From NCBI GenBank assembly GCA_947034895.1, contig OX344765.1, forward strand, positions 15,381,001-15,445,000: a stretch of DNA of 64,000 nucleotides. Reading direction: 5' to 3'. Below, piece after piece: positions 1-10,214 of this stretch. A program made the position numbers and the translations under genes. The first letter of the stretch is position 1; each line of letters opens with the position of its first letter. Below the pieces are notes generated by a model, which searched no databases, was not told the origin of the DNA, and saw nothing but the letters and a program-made list of their open reading frames with translations. This DNA is from Rhytidiadelphus loreus. Lineage: Eukaryota > Streptophyta > Bryopsida > Hypnales > Hylocomiaceae.

Positions 1-2284
1 TATATATTAAATTCGACAAATTGTACAGAGCTTGAGAGTTTTAAAACTAATCCTGGCTCTTCTTCACGTTGGAGAGAGAGAGAGATCAACTAGACATTTG
101 GACTTATAGTCCCAAAAAGACCATTTGAAAGGTGGCATCTGTTTAAGTTGAAATTCACGACTATCTACTTGCCTTGCTTCGCATCCTAGTCTATTAGCCC
201 TGTTCATATCTAATTTCTACCAATTAGCCTTTCACATACAAAATCCTTCTAATTGACATGCTATAATGGAAAATAGATCTTTTACTAACTGCATTCACAT
301 TTACAAAGGCAAGTAAACCAAAAATTTCAAAAATTAGAACTACAGGTTCATAAAAAACATTGAATTTCATTATAAAAATGATTCTCCACCCACCATTTTC
401 ACTAAGGGTTAATGTAAAATTTCCTTTTAGTTTGTCACTAAAAAAGTTCTTGATGGTATATGATCTTTGAACATTTTGACTTGTATTAGAAATCTTATTT
501 TTTACAACAACTTGCTCATTTAATTTTTTTTTGGCATTCTTAAAAATAATTATTTTTTGTTGATCCTGCCCTTTACCTACTATTTTCAATACCAATATGA
601 ACTTTTAGATGAAAGAAAAAAATTTGGACACAAGCAACCTTAGGATCTTGTAGTACGCTAGTTAAAAAAGATGTAATTTTTTTCTTAGAAATTTCCACTT
701 CTTGGATTGCAAGATATAAACATTCAAATTCATCAAAATCATTTTTAGGCCTTGCAAAAAACAAGGAAGTTACACTTTCCAAGCTCACTTTTCTATGAAA
801 AAATGTCCAAAATGGTGGTGCTTCTTTGGATTATTTTTACTAGACAAGTTGGATACATGCTTAAAATTTTTCACATCATTTGAAATCGTACAACATATAG
901 GAAAAAAATAGTAAGTAGAAAGAAGAAGAGAATGATTCAAAATACAAAATTGTTAAGAATTTAGTCATGGAATTGAAAAATGTCAATTCCAATGGTTGCA
1001 ATGTTGTAATAAACAATCTACATCCTATAATTTTATATTTTTCAGAAAACATTGAAAATTGAGTAAGATAAAGGACTTCAAAGTTTATTTTAGAGTAGAG
1101 GTTCCAAACTACCTATAAACTAAAACAAGGATTGCTATTATATGAGCCTAGGAGCATGAACCCATGAGCCTAAAAGACTATACTTCTATATTATAGGTGT
1201 CTATATTATAGAAACCTTCCATGATTATAGTGTAACTTACTATGTTATAGATATCTATATTGTAGGTGTTTATATTATAAGCACCTTCAATGGTTATAGG
1301 ATATCTACTTATATATATGCTCGAGGCTCACATGCTTGCATTTTCATGCTTACACACTAACATCATTGAAATTAAAACTCCTCATAACTTTTGACTCATT
1401 CATCAAAATGGAATGATTCAAAGCTTTCTATACATATATAACTCTAGAAAACCAATTTCAATTTTTTATTTTTGAAAAAAGTGATTTTAAAAATTTGCTC
1501 AGATTGCCCTTTCGGGAAAAAAAGTAACATATTAGGCTATAACTTTTTACTAATATTTCCAAATGTCATGAAATTTAGTGCATATGAAAGATACTCCTCG
1601 TCCCCACCTTCTATTGAAATTTCAGCTTAGAATATGAAAAATCTCCAGTCACAAGTACCTGCCTAAAATTTCTATGTTGCCAAAGAATGCATGTTGATCC
1701 TTAGGGGTTAACTTCAAAGTTTAGTTGACCCCCAAATATGGTGCCATAGTCATTTAGGGGTTAAATAGGGCTGAAGCAGAAAAAAAAAGGTATACTGTCA
1801 CTAAGATAGTACCTGGCCAAAAAATTGACACTGTGGATGCCATAGGTCAAGTTCAAGGCATATCTATAGTGTGACACTAAAAAAAAGATATGATTTATTA
1901 ATTATTTCAATACCTATTTAAGACAAATTTGTTGCTGTAATATTTAAACCTCGAATGAATAAATTATTGGCAAACCAACTCCGAACTAAACATGATCATT
2001 GTAGTTGTTTTGGCTTATTTTTTGACAAACTGTTTTTCATTAGGCAATTCATCATTTGTCTTTCTTTAAATTTTTTTGTGTATTTTGATTTTTTAAATAT
2101 TTTTTGCATTTCCATAAGATTCACCTAATTATGTTAAATTTTTAGAGTAGATTCTAAGAAATATAGGTTTCTTGTAATTTTTATGAGGTTCTACAAAATA
2201 TGTAGTTAGTTGTAAAATATGATCTTTTTGTCTCCAACTTTAATAATAATGCAATTTTTTAAACATACCAAGACATAATTAACA
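1..2284. other. Gene-free AT-rich repeats; truncated TTAA-family element with nested insertion
   Basis: No gene recognised. From about 600 to 1711 the sequence follows, in the opposite orientation, the element at 49778-50711 and ends AGGGGTTAA at 1703-1711. Its left end is not found, so it looks truncated. The Mutator-like insertion 1126-1368 interrupts it. Open frames at 224-788 on minus are AT-rich and featureless. Sequence from 1712 to 2284 has no identified structure apart from another AGGGGTTAA near 1756-1764. Confidence 0.5.
1126..1368. mobile_element. Mutator-like MITE with 9-bp target duplication
   Basis: The ends are CAAGGATTGCTATTATATGAG and the inverted form of CAATGATGTTAGTGTG. 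It is flanked by AAACTAAAA (1117-1125) and AAATTAAAA (1369-1377), a 9-bp duplication with one mismatch. The related sequence near 41.6 kb reads straight through this point with a single AAACTAAAA, giving an empty site. The interior is rich in CTATATTATAGGTGT-type palindromes shared with 7.3-7.5, 27.0 and 51.2 kb. Confidence 0.7.
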
Positions 2285-3195
2285 TTACTCCCTGAAGGAC
2301 CAAGACCTTTTTTTTGCCCAAAAATGCTCAAAACTGCCATTTCTATAGCAAAGAGTAAAAAATTTGAAAATCGTTTTGTTTTTTGCACATCTAACCATAT
2401 TATCTTACACCTAGCTAGTATGATAATGTGTCAAAAACATTTCAAAAGTTTTGACCGTACAGATTGGAAGATATTTGTGTTTAAAGTGAAAAAAACAAGT
2501 TTTTTACCACATTGTGGGACTAGATTATTTGACTTTAAACCTTCTTAAATTAAAAAAAATTGCACTATAGAATTTTGAGCTTTAAATCTTAATAGTAGGA
2601 AATTGAGTCGAGAGTCTAGAAAAAGAAAGAAAATTCAAAAAAACTTTATTTTTATTTTTTTTAAATTTATTAAGTAGAAGTAAGTATGAGATAGAAAGAA
2701 AATCTAAATTATTAATATCTTTAAAATGGAATTAAAATGCACTAATTCCAATGGTGAGATTGTTCTAGGAAGCAAAATAAACCATGTAGAACTTTTTCTT
2801 TTCTTAAATTGTAAAAATTGCATTCAGAAATGAATCCTAGAAGTTATTTTTTCAAGAAGATGCTCTAATTGCTTGAAAAACAAGATTGTCTTAAACTTTC
2901 TCATAACAAATCCAAATGGAATGAATCAAAACTTTTTGTGTAGAAAAAAAATATAATGTATAAAGAAAAAAAATTCAAAAAATTCAAATTCAAATTTTAT
3001 ATTTTTTTTGTTGCCGCCTCTCCCTTGTTTTGAGCTTATTTGGGCATAACTTTTGTTCCTGGACACCAATTGAAAAAAGTTATATTCCCATGAAGCTAAT
3101 CAATTTTTCTATCTTTTAAAAAAGTTTAAGAAAATCATGACAAAAATTCAGCCCATAGGTACCTACCGAAGGGACAATAGTACTTTAGGGGTTAA
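2285..3195. mobile_element. TTAA-bounded (piggyBac-like) non-autonomous element
   Basis: The left end is TTAC then TCCCTGAAGGACC; the right end is TACTTTAGGGG then TTAA (3192-3195). The interior (AACTGCCATTTCTA, a poly-T/A region) aligns by eye along its length with the element at 49778-50711. There is no coding capacity. The left TTAA has one substitution. Confidence 0.55.
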
Positions 3196-4134
3196 GATTG
3201 TCTTAATGTCAAATATGAATTATCTCATCAACATATTGGTATGAAGTTAGGATTTACTCACATAGATATTTCCTAAGTTGTATTGGTTGGTATTATGGTC
3301 TAAAAAATTTGACATATGTTCCAAAGTAATATAAAGCCAGCCAAGTCATACCAATAAATATTTGTTCAAATTTTAATTTGATGAAGTTGATTGAACAAGT
3401 ACATTAACTAAAAGTATAGAAGAAAATAGTAGAATATTTAAAAAACATTATAGATTCTCATTTTTCCTAAGGTACCTGAAAGCCTATATTTGCAAGCATT
3501 CTATATGAAAAATAATCTTTTTAAAGCATTTTACATTAGTAGAAATAGATTCTAAAAAAAATAGATTTTAGTTTTTTTTTATTTGTCTCTAGATTTGTCT
3601 CCCATTTAATAACTTTTTTGTCTATCCAAAAGATTTTTGATGTACTAGTGTAACAAAGAACTTCTAAAGACAAGTTGTTTTGAATGGATAGAAGATTCAA
3701 CCAATCATTTCTTTGAGAATGTACATTATTATATCGCAATGCTTGAAGTGACTAATTATCAATCAATGTACCTTTTGCTCACCCTAATTGTAAGGAAGAT
3801 TTGATCATTGTCAATTAAGTAGTTTTTTGGTTTGTCTAATAATGTCTAATAAGTTCACATCATGTAGTCACGTATATTTTCTTAACTTTTTACAAGTCGT
3901 CTTTTACTTAGTAAAGTATACAGGAATCTTACTTGATTCATCAAACAAGTTGTTAAATGGATGAATTGTTTAGTTACTTCCTTTTGGGGCTCTTAAAACT
4001 ATTAGTAAGATAATATGGTTGTGGAAAGGGATACATGTGGTTAGATTTGGTTCGATGGCGGTTACCTTTCTCTCAGATATTTGTAGTCTGTGCTCTCTCT
4101 TGTTTTTTTAGTTCTCTCGGTTTTCGTTTCGGTG
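3196..4134. repeat. AT-rich intergenic DNA with a dispersed repeat
   Basis: No gene recognised. The part at 3230-3390 resembles 5875-6025 (both contain GATATTTCCTA followed by TTGGTATTAT and CCAATAAAT), so it is a dispersed repeat of unknown class. Confidence 0.4.
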
Positions 4135-4135
4135 A

Positions 4136-4198
4136 ACAATTTGTCGATCAATTTTTGTATACATGAATTGCATGTATGTATATATGTATATATGTATG

Positions 4199-4267
<69 letters not shown>

Positions 4268-5545
4268 TATTAACAAATTGTCCACGTTCTAGTTGTGTTG
4301 AGTTTAATTTCTATTTGTGTGGTTATAGTCCAGTGATTGGGCTTGTGTTAGCGGTGTGGTTTTAAACTAATTGTTTGGTTATCTTTTGTAAGATTGCAAT
4401 CCAGTGATTGGACACAAATTGTTTTAAGTTGATTTATATTAATTGTTTGGTTAACTAGTGTTGGATTTATCACTGACTCAGGGCTGCTTCAGCATTTAAC
4501 AATTTGTATTTGAGATTTGGTTAAGTGCTTGGTTTGGATGTAGATGTGTATGCGTTGATAACTATTTGGTGTGCGAACAATTCAAAACAAATTGTCTTAG
4601 TGAATTATCTTTAAGTCCCAGTGATTGGGCATTGTGTGTAATCTTTAAATTAATCGTCTTGGAACGAGTGGTCTTACGCATCTACGAAGTAAAGGAAGAT
4701 CCAGAAGGAGACAAGAGCAAGAATAAAGATTTCCTGGTGTTTGGTGAAGTATGAGATGGAATGAATTGTCTGCGGAAACATAATCAAGTCTGTGTAATCC
4801 AAGGAGTAATTCTAAACGATTTATTATTTTATATATTAAGGTTGTTTGTTGACTGGATAAGTTAATAATTGAAGGAAGAACCTTTGTGTGGGTTCTTAAA
4901 ACAAATTGTTGAATGAACTGGAAGTTTGATGTAGCAAGTAAAGAGTGAAAGATTAAACATGTCTGCTGAGTTATAGACAAATTGTTAGAGCAAATTGTTA
5001 AGTTTGGATTTGGTAGAGATCCTGATGGAATTAATTTGAAGAATATCAATAGTTATCGTAGTTGGGGAACATGTTGTCTAAATTTGTAGAAACAAGTTGT
5101 TATAGAAGTGATAAGGAGTGGTTAGCATTGAGATTATCAAATTTTATATACAAATTGATTCTTAATCTTTGCTAAACAATAGATAATATAGAGATAGTGG
5201 TTTATGTGAATTGTAAATGATGAAATATTAACAAATTGTTATGTGTGGTTATACAATGAAAACATACAAATGGAGCTTGCATTAACACATCATGCCCTGC
5301 ATTTAGATTAGATGACAATTTGTTGGAGGCAAAATCGACACACTGATTAGGCATATCAAATAGCAAAGTAGATAGTGACTGCATCAATTTGTTATCAAAT
5401 TAAACATCATTGGTAATTAAAGAATGTATATGGGAAATGGATGGATATATATATTATTATTATATATTATTATTATATATTATTGCATTGCATTAGGTCT
5501 AGAGCATGCATGTCGACAAATTGTGGTTCAACCTTGACAAATTGT
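4136..5545. repeat. Cluster of ACAAATTGT/ACAATTTGT near-palindromes
   Basis: Eleven exact 9-mers (either orientation) start at 4136, 4273, 4414, 4499, 4587, 4901, 4977, 5231, 5315, 5516 and 5537. Near copies lie at 4991, 5091 and 5385. Three copies of CCAGTGATTGG (near 4330, 4391 and 4618) show that part of the region is a diverged tandem repeat. No coding frame is recognised. Dense subterminal motif arrays of this kind occur at transposase-binding ends of some DNA transposons. Confidence 0.7.
4205..4266. repeat. (TA)31 microsatellite
   Basis: Uninterrupted TA dinucleotide run of 62 bp, preceded by TATG-interrupted units from about 4174. Confidence 0.95.
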
Positions 5546-6308
5546 TCTTAATTATTGAGACACACACTAGTGCAGGATAGTGACTACATTCATGCGTCCA
5601 TAGCATTGGTAATGGACAGTTATAACTAAATTGAGAGTGGGTATAAGAGTGTGAATGAACAAATCAAAATCATTAAACATATATCATTCAAATACCATCC
5701 TATCTTAGAATACATGCGACTTTAGCTACAAATACATTAGACTATTTGATTATTTCCTAGATTTGAACCCCTATACTTAGTCTTGGGTGTTTTGTGAGGA
5801 TACAAAAATCTAGACTACACATCAATTCTTTGAGGTCCATTGTTTGTATGTACTAAGATACGTGTGATATTGCATCAATGTCTAACATGTCTCAATGCTT
5901 AGATTTGAACTAACTCACATGGATATTTCCTATGATCATGGATTGGTATTATAGACTATATAACCTTTGATAGTCAAGCAATACAATTCCAAGTCATTCC
6001 AATAAATCATTGATGTTCAAACTTATGTTTTAAATTTCAAATACATCCTAGGCATGCAAAAATGAGTTTTTTTTTCATGCATCCTTTTTTTTAAGATTCT
6101 TGTATTAGTTCTTTAACATTTGTATGGTATAGATTATAAAGATTTTTCTTTGGAAATATTTTATAATTCAATAGATATCCTTACGTTTTTCCTCAAAAAA
6201 TTAACCTTTTCACTGTTCAAAGAATGACCTTTTAAAAATGACTTGAATAAAAAAGTAAAATAAATATCTTTAAAAAACCTATGATTAGAATTTAATAGTT
6301 TGAGCTTG

Positions 6309-6505
6309 GAGGGAAAAAACTTTTGCCAAATTCACAAATATTCAATGTACAATTGATTTTAATAGGAAATTTCAATTTTGGCTCTAAATATTATTGAAAA
6401 TATTAGAGGGAATTTTTTTTTGCCAAATTCATAAATTTTCAATTTACAATTGATTTTAGAAGGAATTTTCAATTTTGGCTCTAAATATTAATATTGAAAA
6501 TATTG
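6309..6505. repeat. Tandem duplication, 2 x about 97 bp
   Basis: TTTTGCCAAATTCAnAAAT...CAATTTTGGCTCTAAATATT occurs twice in succession with small differences. Confidence 0.8.
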
Positions 6506-7160
6506 GTTTGTGTACCAATTGATTTAGTTGCATGGATATGATTTATGGATCATATTTTACAACTAGTATTTGAGAGTCATCATTAAATATTATTCTAAGT
6601 TGCATATTATAATATATTTTCACAATCTTGGAAATCTAGACTTATCCCTTGTCTCATTTTGGGGTAGACCTTGTTCTTTACACTCTAAGGTACAAGTGGT
6701 CAAGTGTATGCCCAACAAACTTTCATCAATATTGTTACTATTATGTCATCTTCTCTTCAGTACCTAGTTTGATTCTAATTTTATATTGATTTTGAATTTT
6801 TATTCAACTTGTGTATTTTTAGAATGACAACAACCCATGATCTATCATATCTATTACATTAGTAAGTGTTAAAGTAGGGAAAATGGAAAACCAATATTTG
6901 TTCTCTTTTCAAGGAAAGGCAAGTGCATAAAAAATGACACTTTCCAAATGACACTTTCCAAATTTCATCTATCTTATCATGACATCTATTCCTATGGAAT
7001 TTTTTTTTTCTAAAATTTAGGTTTAGGTTCCATCTTGTAAAATGAAGATATCAAATACAAGTTAGTACTTGAGGTGGTGATTAAGGTGAAAAATCCTATT
7101 TTTGCAATGTAACTACACTCTTCATTCTATTTAGTGTTGTCCACACTAAATACCATTACC

Positions 7161-7300
7161 ATATTTGAAATAATTTTATTTAGTTGCTCCCACTATCAAC
7201 GATGCTAGCATGTTAGAATGGACTATTACAATATTTGAAATAATTTTATTTAGTTGCTCCCACTATCAATGGTGTCAGCATGTTAGAATGGAAATGCAAG
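7161..7300. repeat. Tandem duplication, 2 x 70 bp
   Basis: Two adjacent copies start ATATTTGAAATAATTTTA at 7161 and 7231; both end near AGCATGTTAGAATGG. Confidence 0.85.
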
Positions 7301-7914
7301 CATACAAGCCTTGAGCATATGTATAAGTAAATATTGTACAACCATTGATGGTGCTTATAATGTAAACACCTATAATATAAGAATCAATAGCATGGGTACT
7401 ATATGATCATATAAAGTTTCTATAATATAGACACTTATGTTATAGGTGTATAATCTTTTAAGTATCAATAACATAGGTACCATATAATCATGTAAGGTTT
7501 CTATAATATAAACACCTATGTTATAGGTGTATAATCTTCTAGGCTCATGTGCTCGTGATCCTAGACTTATAATAACAGCCCCTCTCCTACAATTTCAGAA
7601 ATCCACACTATTCAATGATTGAATTTTTCTTTTAATTTTACAATTAATTGTATCATTAGGAGAGATTGCAGGTCTTCGATGATTGAATTTTTCTTTTAAT
7701 TTTGAATAGTGTTACAATTACTTGTATCATTAGGAGAGATTTCATGCCCTCAGGAGACTATTTCAGGGCTATTGCACAGTCAAAATATAATAATATTTAT
7801 AAAATAAAATAATAATAATATATATTTTTTGATTTAAAAAAAATATTTTTTAATAGAATTAAAAAATATATATTAATTAATTATATCTGATGTGGTTGTG
7901 GCAATCACCTGCTT

Positions 7915-8110
7915 ACGTCAGATTTGATCATTACCACATTAGATTCGATCATCACCACATTAGATTCGATCACCATCACGTTAGATTTGATCACCATGTT
8001 AGATTCAATCAGATCATTACCACATTAAATTCGATCACCATCACTTTAGATTCGATTACCACGTTAGATTGGCAATCATTTGACCACGTTAGATTGGCAA
8101 TCATCATTAC
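7915..8110. repeat. Minisatellite, about 20-bp unit (CACATTAGATTCGATCA)
   Basis: Imperfect head-to-tail copies of a CCACATTAGATTCGATCATCA-like unit. Translation of one strand gives repeated RFDHHH-type peptides, a consequence of the repeat and not evidence for a gene. It lies inside a segment resembling 20230-20500 and 62985-63265. Confidence 0.75.
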
Positions 8111-8185
8111 AGTATGGGAATTCACAATCTCCCAGAACGCAAAACACAAGTTTTTTTTTGTCATTCATGGTGTTTGTAATATATG

Positions 8186-8335
8186 GGTTCACAAACCTAG
8201 GGTGAAGTACAATCCGTGAAGTACAATCTACAATAATTGATGATGAAAGGTGAAGTTTGCAATGTATAGGTTCACAAACCTAGGGTGAAGTACAATCCGT
8301 GAAGTACAATCTACAATAATTGATGATAAAAGCTC
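8186..8335. repeat. Tandem duplication, 2 x 83 bp
   Basis: GGTTCACAAACCTAGGGTG...CAATAATTGATGAT occurs at 8186 and again at 8269, nearly identical. Each unit also contains a short internal repeat, GTGAAGTACAATC. Confidence 0.9.
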
Positions 8336-8580
8336 TATTTAGTGTGGCCCCATGTTTGAAGGAGTAAGACTATTTGAGAAATAATACTAAATAGAACAAA
8401 AAATACAGTTGTGCCATATTTTAGCCACCATTTGCTATAATGTAATACTGAAATGTATACTACCGGTACATAGTACCACAAACATACTAGCTTTTCAATA
8501 GTGACATTAAAATATTTAAAAATATTTAAAAAGAAATCATGTCATACAGTTTAGGAACTAAATAAGTAAGTTCGTGCCGA

Positions 8581-10214
8581 ATGAAAAAGTAAAATACGTC
8601 AGGGTCACGTCCCTTCTGTCCTCCACCCAACTCAAAATTTGTAATTTCCCAGTCAAGGCAACGGCATCGCAGGGGCCCGCTCTTTAACCAATCAAATCGC
8701 CACGTCGACTTTCTCAGCCCCCCTCCCGAATGGGATCCCGCCGCGTGTCCCGCATCTCCCGTTGGCTCCGTTCCCTTCTCGCCTCGAGAGCAGTGCCGCT
8801 GCAGCTCTGCGGCAAGTCAGCCGACGCCAGCGGCCGTGTCCGTCCCAGAATTGCAGGCTCTCCGTCAGTCGTAGTGCGACGCCATCGCCGTCGCCATCCA
8901 TCACGCCCCACCCACGTCGCACAAGCTTCTCGCCTTCTGCGCAGATTGATTCTCCCCTTGACTGCTGCTCAGTGCTCACTCCCTTGCCTTGACCGACGGA
9001 ATTCCAATCCTCAGGACTCCGCCATGGCCACATGATGAACATCTCCATGCTCTCACACTCTGAATAATGCTTGGCTAGCTAGCTGGTCGAACAAGCCTGG
9101 CAGGAAAGAACCTCATGTTCCGGTGACGGAGGGCTCGGTTGGCGGTACGTCTTCATTCAATCCCCCTCCGGCTGGCTGGGTTCCAATCGTCGCGGATTAT
9201 GCGCATTTGTTCTCGAAATTTCCCGGATTTCCCGTTTTGGGGGGTCATTTCTTGAGTGTCTTGGAGCCAGAGGTTGTGTGGAGGGGGGAGGGGGCAGGGG
9301 AGGTGTGGGTTGGGCGAGAGAGAGAGAGAGATAGTGAGGAGGAGTTGAAAATGAAGGGTTTGGGTATGGTATCGTAGCCTGGCTACATTGTGGTATCTCA
9401 GTGCTCTGTTGGATTGCTCTGTGTTTCAGGAAGGGTGGCGATCGCTTACGGTGTTTGGTTGTGTTGTCCTTTAGTTGGTTTTGTTGCAATGGCGTGTTGA
9501 AGGGTGTCTGTGTTCGTTTGTGGTTCGGAGTTCGGGGGTGGCGTTCGGTCGGTCGGTGCGTAGAGTCCACCGATTACTGTTGAGCTAGCCCCCTGGGGCA
9601 TTGACTCGTCAGAGTGCGTGACGTGGGCAAGGGCCAAAGGAGGGGTGCATTTTGCTTTTCTACCACGCAAGGAATCTTAAGCAGTCGTTCTTGTCCGCAA
9701 TCCCCCAGCAGCTCAGGAGCTTCTGCTGCGCGTCTCTTACCTTTGGCTGACTTAATTTGCTCATTCTGCTGACTTTTTTCTTTCCGATCGAGGTTTTGAA
9801 TTTGTTGTGCTCTCTCTCGCACTCTGTCAAAGGCAATGCTGCCGTGGTCGTGGCCGGTCTCTCTCTTTCCCTGTCGGTGTTTTATCGATCGACCGAGCTG
9901 GAGCGTTCTGTAATCGATAGTCACGCGCTCTGTGTATCCGCATTTCTGCTACACGCATGACGAGCAGCTGCCGTTCCCAAATTTGGTACCGTTTCCTGTT
10001 AGAATATCCGTGATCTACAGTGCATCGAAGGTCAGAATCGAAACTCTGGGCTGTAGAAGAGAGTTTGTAACGTGATGTCACGAGGGAATATGCAATTTGG
10101 ACCCTTCCTTGCACCACCATGTGTTAGGGTTAAGTGAAGGTTTGCTTATTGGGGCTGGGCTTTTTATGACTCGGAAGCTGCAGGGGAAGGGGAAGCGAAC
10201 AAGGAGCACGTGCA
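8581..10214 (+). promoter_or_regulatory. GC-rich promoter/5' leader region of the SGS3-like gene
   Basis: Base composition changes sharply near 8580 from AT-rich repeats to GC-rich, CpG-containing DNA (densest at 8690-9040) and stays moderate up to the ATG at 10215. Short open frames overlap on both strands here (for example 8692-9048 on minus and 8730-9035 on plus). None shows a recognisable domain, so I read them as by-products of GC content. The stretch probably holds the promoter and a long 5' untranslated leader, perhaps with a leader intron. I cannot place the transcription start. Confidence 0.5.

Larger units (their letters stand above)
5546..8580. other. AT-rich intergenic DNA with short tandem duplications
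   Basis: No gene recognised. It contains the local duplications annotated separately and a Mutator-MITE-like array of CTATAATATA/ACACCTATA units at about 7330-7560. That array is flanked by CAAGCCTTGAGC and CTAGGCTCATGTGCTC, like the element at 51127. Confidence 0.5.

Noticed and set aside
4090..4365. 91-codon frame with a long Tyr-Ile run
   Set aside because: It is produced by the TA microsatellite.
7890..8219. 109-codon frame with RFDHHH repeats
   Set aside because: The repetition comes from a 20-bp minisatellite; there is no start context, domain or splice support.
8692..9048. Overlapping GC-rich frames on both strands upstream of SGS3
   Set aside because: Frames open on both strands without conserved motifs are expected in a GC-rich promoter/leader.
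9157..9570. 137-codon minus-strand Pro/Thr/Ser-rich frame
   Set aside because: Low-complexity composition, no recognisable domain, and it lies in the presumed SGS3 leader on the opposite strand.
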